From: Clostridium gasigenes
Lineage (GTDB): Bacteria; Bacillota; Clostridia; Clostridiales; Clostridiaceae
Assembly: GCF_900104115.1 (NCBI RefSeq)
Contig: NZ_FNJM01000001.1
Location: 391,374 to 455,373 of the forward strand
Length of the DNA stretch: 64,000 nucleotides
Reading direction: 5' to 3'
Below the pieces are notes generated by a model, which searched no databases, was not told the DNA's origin, and saw nothing but the letters and a program-made list of their open reading frames with translations. Both the position numbers and the translations under genes were made by a program. Shown piece after piece: positions 26,466 through 35,535 of this stretch (positions are counted from its first letter, which is position 1; the number at the start of each line of letters is the position of its first letter).

Positions 26466-26532
26466 ACTCCCTTGCAGAGGATGTATAGTTATAAACTACT
26501 AATACATACTTTTATAAGGGGGTATTTTTATT
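26466..26532 (+). terminator. Terminator-like nested hairpin after gapN
   Basis: CTCCCTT pairs with AAGGGGG around an inner ATGTAT/ATACAT helix, followed by TATTTTTATTT. The rest of the gap to 26750 holds only A/T-rich sequence and a degenerate copy of the palindromic repeat (26654-26716). Confidence 0.6.
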
Positions 26533-26750
26533 TGTAATAAAATAATTTAAAATGAAAGAATTTTATTAGGAGAGCTAAATATCATTGAAATCATAAATAA
26601 TGAGTTGTATTATTGAATGAAGAATATTAGTATTAAATATTAATACAGATTAATTTAAGGTATTTAAAAAAAGTGGACTAGTAAATTGGTCTATTATTTT
26701 TTGGCAAGAACCTAAAGTTGTGAAGATTCTAATTTAAGGAGGAAGATATT

Positions 26751-27464
26751 TTGGAAAATAATTATTGTGGTGAAAGATGTTCAACTAGATTATATGCTCA
26801 AGAAATACCAATATTTGATTCGCTTTCCTCTGATGAACTAAATAGAGTAGTAGAGATAAGTCAAGATATGTGTCTAAAAAAAGGAGAAACTTTATTTTTA
26901 GAAGGAGATTTAGTTTCTAAACTTTTTATAATAAGTGATGGTATAGTGAAAATAACTAAAAATACACGAGAAGGTAAAGAACAAATAATTAATGTATTAA
27001 CGGTTGGAGACTTTTTTGGAGAAAGTAATATATTAGGTAATACAATTGAAAGTAATGTATCTGCAATAACTGTTAAAGATACTCAACTATGTACTATTTC
27101 CCGAAAAGATTTAGAAGGTATTTTATATGATAACCCATCAATATGTTTAAAACTTCTAGCTGAATTAAGTAAAAGGTTAGTAGAAGTAGAAAATCTAACT
27201 AAAAGTTTATCTAGTAATGATCCAGAAGCAAGAATTGGTTGTATGCTTTTAGAATTTGCAGATAAATATGGAAAAGGAAGCAATGGCAAAATAGAAATAG
27301 ATTTACCGCTAAATAGAGAAGGAATGGCTAATTATTGTGGTATAGCAAGAGAAACATTAAGTAGAAAGCTAACATATTTAGAGAGAGAAGGAATATTAGA
27401 GATTATCGGAACAAAGAAGATTGTAATTAAAAATGTAGAATCATTAGAATTATTAATGATATAA
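26751..27464 (+). CDS. Crp/Fnr family transcriptional regulator
   Basis: 237 residues starting at TTG 26751, 8 bases after AAGGAGG; no ATG fits that site. Cys6 and Cys10 are the only N-terminal cysteines, fewer than in the paralogue at 20657. Effector-binding beta roll at about 20-130 (KKGETLFLEGDLVSKLFIISDG), helix-turn-helix LNREGMANYCGIARETLSRKLTYLE near 195-219. It is followed after 14 bases by a GTPase gene, so the two are co-transcribed. Signal unknown. Confidence 0.85.
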   Translation: MENNYCGERCSTRLYAQEIPIFDSLSSDELNRVVEISQDMCLKKGETLFLEGDLVSKLFIISDGIVKITKNTREGKEQIINVLTVGDFFGESNILGNTIESNVSAITVKDTQLCTISRKDLEGILYDNPSICLKLLAELSKRLVEVENLTKSLSSNDPEARIGCMLLEFADKYGKGSNGKIEIDLPLNREGMANYCGIARETLSRKLTYLEREGILEIIGTKKIVIKNVESLELLMI

Positions 27465-27478
27465 GGGAGCTGTTTTAA

Positions 27479-28591
27479 ATGGATAATTATAATTTTATAA
27501 ATGACTTGTTTAATAAAATAAATGAAGAAAATAAAAATATATCACCAGCTAATATTATGTTAATTGGAAAAACTGGTGTTGGTAAAAGTACATTGATAAA
27601 TAATATATTTAGGGAAAACTTAGCTGAAACTGGGATAGGGAAACCAGTTACAAAACATTTGAAGAAAATCACTAAGGAAGGAGTTCCTATAAACTTATAT
27701 GATAGCAGGGGATTAGAATTAAACCCTCTAGTTCAGAAAAGTGTAAGGGATGATATTAATGCAGAAATAGATAGAATACATAAAAGTCGTGATATTAATT
27801 CTGAAAATCTAATACATATTGTATGGTACTGTATTAATGCAGCTTCAAATAGAATAGAGGAATTTGAAATTGAATGGATAAAGGAGTTATCCGGGAAAAT
27901 ACCAGTAATTATAGTATTAACTCAAAATTTTAGTGATAATGCAAAGGAATTAGAAAAATATATTGATAATATGAATTTAAATATAAGAGGCATACAAAGA
28001 ATATTAGCTGAACCTATAAAATTTGGAACTATAGAATTACCAAGGAATGGACTAGAAGAGCTAGTAGAAAAGACTTATCAGGTTTTGCCACAAGGAATAA
28101 GACGAGCTTTTAATAATGCCCAGAAGGTAGATTTAAAAAAGAAAGTAGACGAAGCTACAAAATGGGCATTAGGATATATAGGTACTTCATTTGGTATAGG
28201 ATTTTCACCTATTCCATTTTCAGATTCTGCTATATTAATTCCAGGACAGGTTGGAATGTTAGCACATATAACTACGATTTTTGGTGTTAAAGTGGATAAA
28301 GATTTGCTTGTAGCAGTATCATCAGGTGTTGGAGGAATTGCAGGGGCAACCATAGCGGGTAAGACTTTAGTTGCAAATATAATAAAGTTTATACCAGGAG
28401 CGGGTACAATAATTGGGGGAGTAATAAGTGGCGGTACAGCAAGTGTATTGACTACTGCATTGGCATTTTCATATATAGAAGTTATGAAAAGAGTAGCAGG
28501 AAATCAATATGAAGGCAAAGTGACAAAAAATGAAGAGATATCAGAAATGATGTATAATGAATTGAAAAAACATTTCAAAAATAGAAAATAA
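27479..28591 (+). CDS. GTPase with C-terminal DUF697-like membrane-associated domain
   Basis: 370 residues. G1 is IMLIGKTGVGKSTLIN (about 22-37), G3 is LYDSRGLE, and the G4 position reads VLTQNF in place of NKxD, so base specificity may be relaxed. After residue 215 a glycine-rich hydrophobic region begins, GYIGTSFGIGFSPIPFSDSA then ILIPGQVGMLAHITTIFG, the DUF697 pattern, with hydrophobic hairpins to about 340. Likely peripheral to or inserted in the membrane. It shares an operon with the Crp/Fnr gene 14 bases upstream. Cellular role unknown; members of this family are linked to stress responses. Confidence 0.8.
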   Translation: MDNYNFINDLFNKINEENKNISPANIMLIGKTGVGKSTLINNIFRENLAETGIGKPVTKHLKKITKEGVPINLYDSRGLELNPLVQKSVRDDINAEIDRIHKSRDINSENLIHIVWYCINAASNRIEEFEIEWIKELSGKIPVIIVLTQNFSDNAKELEKYIDNMNLNIRGIQRILAEPIKFGTIELPRNGLEELVEKTYQVLPQGIRRAFNNAQKVDLKKKVDEATKWALGYIGTSFGIGFSPIPFSDSAILIPGQVGMLAHITTIFGVKVDKDLLVAVSSGVGGIAGATIAGKTLVANIIKFIPGAGTIIGGVISGGTASVLTTALAFSYIEVMKRVAGNQYEGKVTKNEEISEMMYNELKKHFKNRK

Positions 28592-28676
28592 GACAGTAAT
28601 AGTTTGATAGATATAAAATATTAAATTTGGAATAATACTATTTATTACAGTTTTTATTGAAATTGTATACAAATTT

Positions 28677-28701
28677 AGAGGGTGAATTTCAATCACCCTC
28701 T
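28677..28701. terminator. Bidirectional terminator between convergent genes
   Basis: AGAGGGTGA and TCACCCTCT, perfect 9-base arms around a 7-base loop, followed by T-rich tails on the plus strand; it overlaps the stop codon of the minus-strand phosphatase gene. Confidence 0.75.
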
Positions 28702-29227
28702 AATTTTGGGTATACTCTAATATCGAACAATGTAAGATTTCATCTGTTGAAATTAATGATGCAAATATTTCAGCATGGGCAACAACAATAACCGTTGAAT
28801 AATTCGAATATTTTATTAATACTGAATTGATTCTTTTTTTTAGATTTTCTTTTGTTTCCCATGGTTTTACCTCTCCTTGTGGATATACTCCATTATGTAG
28901 CAGATAATCATGCCAAAGTTCAATTAATTGTCCTTTTGAATCATAATCAAATGTCAAATCTGATTGCCATTCTCGTAAGTCAAATTCTACAGATAGATCA
29001 ATTCCAGTATTCTTTGATATAATTAATGCGGTTTGTAGTGCACGAGTATAAGGTGAACAAATTATAATATCCGATCCACAAATTCGTATATCTTTAGCTG
29101 CTCTATTGGCTTGGTTAATACCATTCTGAGTTAATGGTATTAAATCAATAGCTTGGCCTTTCAAATTATGCTTCTCTACAATATCCCAATCCTGTTCTCC
29201 ATGCCTAATGAAGTAAAACTGTGTCAA
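28700..29227 (-). CDS. Histidine phosphatase family protein
   Basis: 175 residues starting at TTG 29227, with AAAGGAG nine bases upstream. The catalytic RHG motif is YFIRHGEQDW (Arg8, His9), with SPYTRALQTALI supplying further active-site Arg residues and the second His in VVAHAEIFASL. Phosphoglycerate-mutase-like fold; the substrate cannot be told. Transcribed alone from a promoter with a perfect palindrome at its start site (29288-29349). Confidence 0.85.
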   Translation of the reverse strand: MTQFYFIRHGEQDWDIVEKHNLKGQAIDLIPLTQNGINQANRAAKDIRICGSDIIICSPYTRALQTALIISKNTGIDLSVEFDLREWQSDLTFDYDSKGQLIELWHDYLLHNGVYPQGEVKPWETKENLKKRINSVLIKYSNYSTVIVVAHAEIFASLISTDEILHCSILEYTQN

Positions 29228-29287
29228 GTTTAAAAACTCCTTTCATCGTATATTCTTTAGTCATTTGGGAATTGCATCCATTTCTTA

Positions 29288-29349
29288 ATGACAACAATTA
29301 ATTAGCTAATTGTTGTCATATTATATATAAATTATAACATTATTTTCAA
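29288..29349 (-). promoter_or_regulatory. Promoter with palindromic operator for the phosphatase gene
   Basis: On the minus strand: -35 TTGAAA (29349-29344), 18-base spacer, -10 TATAAT (29325-29320), then immediately a palindrome 29319-29288 with perfect 13-base arms (ATGACAACAATTA and complement). The palindrome covers the expected transcription start, a classic repressor position. Confidence 0.65.
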
Positions 29350-29423
29350 CAAAATCGATATTAATATACAAATATCATACTAAGCAATAATATAATCTAA
29401 TAACTAAAATGAATCTAAGGTAT

Positions 29424-29502
29424 GGTGTTATGAAAAGTTAAAGTAGGTATTATGAAAATAAATAGGGTATATTTTCATAATAAGAAGAGGGTATTATGAA
29501 AA
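29424..29502. repeat. Iteron-like array of a GGTATTATGAAAA 13-mer
   Basis: Direct copies at 29424-29436 (GGTGTTATGAAAA), 29446-29458 and 29490-29502, and an inverted partial copy at 29472-29482 (TTTTCATAATA). The two left copies start 22 bases apart. The array lies 207 bases upstream of a phage-type replication protein gene in an A/T-rich region, which resembles a replication origin or an autoregulatory operator. Confidence 0.6.
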
Positions 29503-29708
29503 CAAGAAAGTAAATAATATAGCTTAATAATATATTTAAAAATATAGTTAAGAATATATTATGTATAGTAGGGTAATATTATTAGAAATAAAAACACAAA
29601 TATTAATATTGATATTAATAAAAAAATATAATATTTTTCAAAAAGTTGTATTACTGCATATATTATAGTGAGAAGTTAAAATTATAAAAAAATGTAGGAG
29701 TGGATTTT

Positions 29709-30500
29709 ATGAAAGCATCAGCATCAAAAGGTATTTGGATTCCAGAGGAATTATGGCAAAACGAAGATTTAACAGTTATGGAAAAGTTATTTGTAGTTAA
29801 AATAAATGCATTAGATGGAGAAGATGGCTGTTATGCTAGTAATAATTATTTTAGTGAGTATTTTAAATTAAGTAAATCTAGATGTTCAGTAATAATTAAA
29901 AGTTTGAAAGATAAGGGATACATAGTTATAAAATATTTTTATGAAGAAGGTAAAAAACTTATAGAACGTAGAGTTATAAAAATTAAAAAGGCTGTAAGTA
30001 AATTATTTAAAGAGGTTAAGGACAAGAGATTAAACATGCATGTTGAAAATGAAAGTGCTAAAGTGTCAGAGGCTGTAGGAGAATTAGAAGATGGTTATTT
30101 CGAAAATATTAAAAGTAAGAAAGAGAAAATGGACGTGTATAAAAATATAATGGATTATTTAAATATGAAGTGTAAAACAAATTATAAATATACAAATGAG
30201 GAAACACAGAATTTAATAAATGCTAGAATTAAAGAAGGGAATACTTTAGAGGATTTTATAAAGGTAATTGATAATAAATATAAACAGTGGGAAGATAGTG
30301 ATATGAGGAGGTACCTAAGACCAGTAACTCTATTTTCAGAGAAGTTTGAAAGGTATTTAAATGAGGAAATAATAGAGAAAAAGAGTTTTGTCAGTGTGCT
30401 TAAAAATAAAAGTGGACAAGTTTATGATAATAATTTTAAACATAAAGAAAGTTATAAAGATTATGAAGAAGAAGGATGGGAAGGGGATGAACCTTTTTAG
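29709..30500 (+). CDS. Phage-type replication/helix-turn-helix protein with Phg_2220_C-like C-terminus
   Basis: 263 residues from ATG 29709, 8 bases after TAGGAG; the GTG at 29700 overlaps that site. The N-terminal 95 residues are a winged-helix of the kind in phage replication initiators (GIWIPEELWQNEDLTVMEKL, then SNNYFSEYFKLSKSRCSVII). The C-terminus, about 140-225 (YKNIMDYLNMKCKTNYKYTN, then RRYLRPVTLFSEKFERYL), matches the conserved phage C-terminal domain that recruits helicase loader or helicase. It has an iteron-like array upstream but no other phage genes nearby, so it is a lone remnant or a domesticated initiator. Confidence 0.75.
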   Translation: MKASASKGIWIPEELWQNEDLTVMEKLFVVKINALDGEDGCYASNNYFSEYFKLSKSRCSVIIKSLKDKGYIVIKYFYEEGKKLIERRVIKIKKAVSKLFKEVKDKRLNMHVENESAKVSEAVGELEDGYFENIKSKKEKMDVYKNIMDYLNMKCKTNYKYTNEETQNLINARIKEGNTLEDFIKVIDNKYKQWEDSDMRRYLRPVTLFSEKFERYLNEEIIEKKSFVSVLKNKSGQVYDNNFKHKESYKDYEEEGWEGDEPF

Positions 30501-30686
30501 TTAGGTAGAGAACTGGTAATAATATTTAGTCGTTGATATAATTAATTTATATTTATTTAATAGATATATGAATAACAATATAGTAAACTTAAACAGTACA
30601 AAGTAAAATTGTGTTATTATTGAATAATTGGCATTAAGGCATTGTAAAATAAATTTTGGCCATAATAAATTGTATGGAGGAAAATT

Positions 30687-31094
30687 ATGTTTTTAGATAA
30701 AGAAATAAAAGAAAAAATAGTAGAGTTTATAAAAACTGAGTTTAATGTAAAGTTCATATATTTATTTGGATCTTTTGCAAGAGGTGAAGGTAGGCTTGAT
30801 AGTGACATAGATTTGGCTATTTATGGAGAAGAAATATTTGATCCATATGAATTATTTACAAAGGCAAATGAATTGGGATTTGTTGTGAAAAGAGATGTTC
30901 AATTAATAGATTTAAGAGATGTTAGTACAGTTTTTGGAGCACAAATAGTAGGAAATAATGAAGTTCTATTTTGTAATGATGAAAATTTTAGATTAGGATA
31001 TAATATTAGGGCGTTTAAAGATTATGTTAAATTAAATGAAGAAAGACAAGTTGTAATAGATGCTATTAAAAGGGATGGAAGAATAAATGGTTAA
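30687..31094 (+). CDS. mntA: MntA-type minimal nucleotidyltransferase (antitoxin)
   Basis: 135 residues. The nucleotidyltransferase signature GSFARGEGRLDSDIDLAIYG holds Gly28-Ser29 and the metal-binding Asp40 and Asp42. In MntA/HepT (type VII) toxin-antitoxin systems this enzyme adds AMP units to a tyrosine of the HEPN toxin and silences it. It overlaps the HEPN gene by 8 bases, the standard arrangement. GGAGG site precedes ATG 30687. Confidence 0.88.
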   Translation: MFLDKEIKEKIVEFIKTEFNVKFIYLFGSFARGEGRLDSDIDLAIYGEEIFDPYELFTKANELGFVVKRDVQLIDLRDVSTVFGAQIVGNNEVLFCNDENFRLGYNIRAFKDYVKLNEERQVVIDAIKRDGRING

Positions 31095-31494
31095 TGATGT
31101 TTTATATAATAAGATAAGTATAATTGAAAATTGTTTAATTAGAATAAAAGAAGTATATGATAATAATCCGAAAAATTTAGATGACTATACTAAGCAAGAC
31201 TCTATAATTCTAAATATTCAAAGGGCTGTGGAAGCGTGTATTGATATATCTATGCACATAGTTTCTAAACAAAAACTTGGAATACCGCAAAGTAGTAGGG
31301 ATGCATTCGAGGTTATGAACCATAATGGACTATTAAGCAACGAGTTGCTAAAAAATATTAAAGGTATGATAGGGTTTAGAAATATTGCAGTTCATAACTA
31401 TCAAAAGTTAAATCTAGATATAATACAAAAGGTTATAGAAAATCATCTAGTAGATTTTGAAAAATTTATCACAGAGGTAAATAGATTTATATAA
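31087..31494 (+). CDS. hepT: HepT-type HEPN-domain RNase toxin
   Basis: 135 residues, all-helical HEPN (DUF86) family. The catalytic Rx4HxY motif is FRNIAVHNY with Arg98, His103 and Tyr105; Tyr105 is the residue that the partner MntA would adenylylate. Such toxins cleave RNA or tRNA when free. Starts inside the end of mntA, so translation is coupled. Confidence 0.88.
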   Translation: MVNDVLYNKISIIENCLIRIKEVYDNNPKNLDDYTKQDSIILNIQRAVEACIDISMHIVSKQKLGIPQSSRDAFEVMNHNGLLSNELLKNIKGMIGFRNIAVHNYQKLNLDIIQKVIENHLVDFEKFITEVNRFI

Positions 31495-31585
31495 GGCATT
31501 TTCAAAATATTAAAAGGTACTGAATTTATTGGAGATGATAAATAGAAATGGGTTTATAAAATATATTAAATAAATCAAAAAATAG

Positions 31586-31617
31586 CTATAGCTTTTAAGT
31601 AAGTTATAGTTTTTTTG
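31586..31617 (+). terminator. Terminator of mntA-hepT
   Basis: CTATAGCTT and AAGTTATAG arms followed by seven T. Confidence 0.75.
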
Positions 31618-31783
31618 TTTGTATAAGAGATTAAAGAAAAAGATTATATGGATATATTTTAAAAAGAAGGAATTTAATATATAAATATGTAAAATAATGC
31701 GATATTATGATATAATTACAAAGTTGGGAGGATATTAAAAAAATGATTTGGATTTAAAAAATAATATATAAGGAGATAATAAA

Positions 31784-32185
31784 ATGGATGAATTTACAAA
31801 GGTTAAAGCTAGAAAAATAGCGTTAATTGCTCATGATAATATGAAGTTAGATTTAATTAATTGGGCTTATAAAAATAAATGTATATTAGAAAATCATACT
31901 TTATGTGGTACTGAGAGTACTGCTATATTGCTTGAAGAGAAAATCGGGTTAGATGTAAAGAAATATGAAAGCGGAATGATGGGGGGGGATCAACAAATTA
32001 GTACATGTATAGTTAATGGAGAGGTTGATTTTATGATTTACTTTTGGGATCCATTAACATCACAGCCTCATGATTCGGATATAAAAGCACTACTTAGAAT
32101 AGCTGTTTTATATAATATACCAGTAGCTATGAATAAATCTTCAGCAGATTGTATATTAAATTCTAATATTATTAAGGCATACTAG
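31784..32185 (+). CDS. mgsA: Methylglyoxal synthase
   Basis: Converts dihydroxyacetone phosphate to methylglyoxal and phosphate, a glycolytic overflow valve. 133 residues. Signature IALIAHDNMK (His17), CGTESTAILLEE, and SGMMGGDQQI with catalytic Asp69; FWDPLTSQPHDSDIKALLRI is the conserved C-terminal part. AAGGAG site. Followed after 21 bases by a sensor kinase; relevant to the glycerol economy of this organism because triose phosphates rise during glycerol growth. Confidence 0.94.
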   Translation: MDEFTKVKARKIALIAHDNMKLDLINWAYKNKCILENHTLCGTESTAILLEEKIGLDVKKYESGMMGGDQQISTCIVNGEVDFMIYFWDPLTSQPHDSDIKALLRIAVLYNIPVAMNKSSADCILNSNIIKAY

Positions 32186-32206
32186 AAGTTTTCAAGGAGG
32201 TATTAA

Positions 32207-33502
32207 ATGGAGTGGTTAAACACACATGTAATTTACGTAACAATAATATTGATCAATATAATAATAATATTATATTTGTTAATAGATAGAAAATCTATAG
32301 ATGATCAAAAAGAAATCCTTAAAACTATAATAAATTCTTCACCAGATATTATTGGGTATAAGGATTCAAAAGGCAAATGGGTTGAAGTTAATAAAACTTT
32401 GGAAGATATTATTAATGCAAAAGAGCCTATTATAGGAAAGACTGATTTAGATTTAATGAAACTTATCCCAGATAAAGAAGATGAATTTTGTGTATGTTAT
32501 GAGACAGATAAAAAAATTTGGGAAAATGGAAATATTAAAATAGTAGAGGAAATTTTTAAACTTAGGGATGGAACATATCAAACTTTTGATGTTATAAAGG
32601 TACCTTTATATAATATAGATGGAAGCAGAAAAGGAATAGGGGTAATAGGTAGAGATATAACATATAAGAAAAAATCAGAAGAAAATAAAAGAATTTTAAA
32701 TGAGTTACAACACTATAATGAAATAAGAACAGAGTTTTTTGCAAATTTATCTCATGAACTAAGAACACCACTTACGTTAATTGTATCTGCTCTTAAATTA
32801 GTAGAAATATCAAATAATGATTACAATGAATTATCTAAAAATAAAATTAATAAATATATAAAAACAATAAGACAAAATAGTTTTAGGCTAATAAGGTTAA
32901 TAAATAATTTAATTGATATAACTAAATCTGAAGATGGATATCTAGAGTTGCAGGTATGCGACCATAATATAGTAAGCATAGTAGAAGATATTACGCTATC
33001 AATTAAGGATTTTGCAGAAGAAAAAGAAATTAGCCTTATTTTTGATACTAATATAGAAGAAAAATACACTCTTTGTGATAATGATAAAATAGAGAGAATA
33101 ATATTAAATTTAATGTCTAATGCAATTAAATTTACACCAAAGGGTGGAGAAATTAAGGTTGAAATTGTAGGGAAAAATAGTGGAATACAAATATCGGTAA
33201 CAGATACAGGGATAGGAATTCCCTTGGAAAATCAAAAGGATGTATTTGAGAGATTTGTACAAGTTGACAAGTCTTTATCAAGAAGTAATGAAGGTAGTGG
33301 AATAGGATTGTCCCTTGTCAAATCTTTTGTAGAAATGCATAATGGGAAAATAATAATAGATAGTAGTTATATAGAAGGTACAAGGTTTGTAATAGACTTA
33401 CCTTGCAACATTATTTGTGAGGAAGTAGAAAAAAAGTGCTTTAAATCAGAAGATTCTAGAATACAAATAATAAATATAGAATTCTCAGATGTATATTCAT
33501 GA
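32207..33502 (+). CDS. PAS-domain membrane sensor histidine kinase (orphan)
   Basis: 431 residues. One N-terminal membrane helix (about 7-27), a PAS domain (about 35-155, SSPDIIGYKDSKGKWVEVNK), dimerisation helix with phospho-acceptor His183 in FANLSHELRTPL, and ATPase boxes: N in ILNLMSNAIKFTP, G1 in VTDTGIGIPLENQ, G2 in GSGIGLSLVKSF. No response regulator gene is adjacent. AAGGAGG site. Clostridial orphan kinases of this type often phosphorylate Spo0A; that is a family-level possibility only. Confidence 0.88.
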   Translation: MEWLNTHVIYVTIILINIIIILYLLIDRKSIDDQKEILKTIINSSPDIIGYKDSKGKWVEVNKTLEDIINAKEPIIGKTDLDLMKLIPDKEDEFCVCYETDKKIWENGNIKIVEEIFKLRDGTYQTFDVIKVPLYNIDGSRKGIGVIGRDITYKKKSEENKRILNELQHYNEIRTEFFANLSHELRTPLTLIVSALKLVEISNNDYNELSKNKINKYIKTIRQNSFRLIRLINNLIDITKSEDGYLELQVCDHNIVSIVEDITLSIKDFAEEKEISLIFDTNIEEKYTLCDNDKIERIILNLMSNAIKFTPKGGEIKVEIVGKNSGIQISVTDTGIGIPLENQKDVFERFVQVDKSLSRSNEGSGIGLSLVKSFVEMHNGKIIIDSSYIEGTRFVIDLPCNIICEEVEKKCFKSEDSRIQIINIEFSDVYS

Positions 33503-33532
33503 AAAAGTCATAAAATAAACTTCGAAAGAAAT

Positions 33533-33569
33533 AAAAAAATCATAGTTATATAAGACTATGAATTTTTTT
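33533..33569 (+). terminator. Rho-independent terminator
   Basis: TCATAGT and ACTATGA arms flanked by A and T runs. Confidence 0.75.
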
Positions 33570-33761
33570 ACTTTAATTATTTGGAAAAATTAACAATTTA
33601 TCAATAAATACCGTTAAAAAATAACAAATGTATAAACTTATACAAAAATTACCTCTAATAAGAAAATACATATGTATAAAATAGGAATAATGATGTATAA
33701 TAGTAAAATAATAGCTTTATATTATAAATGTAAAAAAAGGCAATAAGAGGGGGACGAATTT

Positions 33762-35474
33762 ATGAAGAAAAAATTAATTTCAATACTAACTGTAGCATTA
33801 AGCTGTATGTTAGTACTTGGAGGCTGTGGTGGAAAGGGCAAAACCACAGAAACACCAAAAGACACTGGAAAATCTGGACCGGTTGAGGGCTATGTTAAGG
33901 CAGCCGATCCATCTAAAAATGTATCTCTTGCAAAAGATAGAAAGGATACTTTAGTAATTGGTATTGATGTACTAGATGGTGTGTTTAATCCACTTTATTC
34001 AGATTCAGCATATGATTCTTATATTATGGAAAGTATATTTACAGGTATGTTAGCAATTGATGAAAACGGATTGCCAACGGAAGCTTTAGCAGAAAGTTAT
34101 AAAATATCAGAAGATGGGAAAACTTATTCGTTTAAATTAAGAGATGGGTTAAAGTTTGAGGATGGAACTCCTTTAACAACAGAAGATGTTGCGTTTACTT
34201 TTACAGCAGCCTGTGATAAAGAATATGATGGACCACAAGATTTCATAAATACAACAAAAATAAAAGGAGCTAAGGCTTATAAAGAAGGCACAGCTTCTAC
34301 TATAGAAGGTATAAAAGTTATAGATCAAAAAAATATAGAATTTATAGTAGATGAAGCAAATGCTGATGCTATATTTGATTTTAAAACTGAAATACTTTCA
34401 AAAGCATATTATGGTAAAGAATATAAACAAGGAAATCTTAATTATATTAAGGGATTACATGCAAAACCTTTAGGCTGTGGAGCTTATAAATTTGTTGAAA
34501 ATAAACCAGGTCAAGAAGTTGATTTAGTAGCTAATGAAAATTATTATTTAGGAAAAGCTAAAATTACTAACTTAATTTATAAAGTAACTTCAGAAACTAC
34601 TAGAATTCAAATGTTACAAACTGGTGATATTGATATGGATATGGTTACTGTTAATGAAGATAATGTTGCTCAATTGCAAGGTGCTGGGTTCTTAGATCTT
34701 TGTATATTCCCAACTAATGGATATGGATATATTGGTTTAGATGTTAAAAATGAAAAATTTACTGATCCTAAAGTTAGGCAAGCTCTAACATATGGCTTAA
34801 ATAGAGCAGAAGTTGTTGAAGCTGTTTATCCTGGTGGATATGCAGATGTTATAAATGAACCACAATCAACAAAATCATGGGCATATAGTAAAGGTAAAAA
34901 TGATTATGCATATGATAAAGAAAAAGCTAGTAAGTTATTAGATGAAGCTGGTTGGAAAGTTGGATCTGATGGAATAAGAGAAAAGGATGGAAAGAAATTT
35001 GAAATTAAATTTACAGCTAGTACACCGAATGCTGTAAATGATGCTCTTATACCAGTTGCACAAGCTAACTACAAAGAACTTGGAATTAAATTTGAAGCAG
35101 AGCAAATGGATGGGGCTGCATTAAGAGAACAAGTGAAAAGTGGGAAATCAGAAATGTTCTTCATGGCTTGGGGCCTAACTCCACAAATAGATAATACAGG
35201 AATACTTGGAACAAGTGGAGCTCAAAATTACACTGGATATTCAAATTCTAAGCTTGATGAATTGTTCGTAAAGGGATTAAAAGAAACAGATATGGAAAAA
35301 AGAAAAGCTATATATGCAGAGGTTTATCAATTAATAAATGAAGATCTTCCGTATATATTCATGTATCAAAGAAGAGATATGTGGGCTGTTAATTCAAGAG
35401 TTAAAGGATTTGAAAATCAAATAACTCCGTATAAAAAGTTCACACAAAGTCTTTACAAGTTAACATTAGAATAA
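33762..35474 (+). CDS. Peptide ABC transporter substrate-binding lipoprotein (DppA/OppA family)
   Basis: 570 residues. Lipoprotein signal with lipobox LGGC and lipidated Cys22, then a low-complexity linker and a family 5 extracellular solute-binding domain (VIGIDVLDGVFNPLYSDSAY, ESYKISEDGKTYSFKLRDGL, VRQALTYGLNRAEVVEAVYP). It captures di- or oligopeptides outside the membrane. First gene of a five-gene operon with two permeases and two ATPases; a stable hairpin separates it from the rest, fitting higher expression of the binding protein. Strong GAGGGGG site. Confidence 0.92.
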   Translation: MKKKLISILTVALSCMLVLGGCGGKGKTTETPKDTGKSGPVEGYVKAADPSKNVSLAKDRKDTLVIGIDVLDGVFNPLYSDSAYDSYIMESIFTGMLAIDENGLPTEALAESYKISEDGKTYSFKLRDGLKFEDGTPLTTEDVAFTFTAACDKEYDGPQDFINTTKIKGAKAYKEGTASTIEGIKVIDQKNIEFIVDEANADAIFDFKTEILSKAYYGKEYKQGNLNYIKGLHAKPLGCGAYKFVENKPGQEVDLVANENYYLGKAKITNLIYKVTSETTRIQMLQTGDIDMDMVTVNEDNVAQLQGAGFLDLCIFPTNGYGYIGLDVKNEKFTDPKVRQALTYGLNRAEVVEAVYPGGYADVINEPQSTKSWAYSKGKNDYAYDKEKASKLLDEAGWKVGSDGIREKDGKKFEIKFTASTPNAVNDALIPVAQANYKELGIKFEAEQMDGAALREQVKSGKSEMFFMAWGLTPQIDNTGILGTSGAQNYTGYSNSKLDELFVKGLKETDMEKRKAIYAEVYQLINEDLPYIFMYQRRDMWAVNSRVKGFENQITPYKKFTQSLYKLTLE

Positions 35475-35482
35475 TTTTAAAA

Positions 35483-35516
35483 TTAATATGCTCAGCCTTA
35501 AGGCTGGGCATATTAA
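35483..35516 (+). promoter_or_regulatory. Intercistronic hairpin between binding protein and permease genes
   Basis: TTAATATGC-CAGCC pairs with GGCTG-GCATATTAA around TTAA, with one mismatched pair. No T run follows, so it probably protects the upstream mRNA rather than ending it. Confidence 0.6.
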
Positions 35517-35535
35517 ATAAAGGGAGGACAAAAGA

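Noticed and set aside
29424..29502. CRISPR array
   Set aside because: The repeat unit is 13 bases, copies are few and one is inverted, spacers are unequal and no cas genes are present; an iteron-type array fits better.
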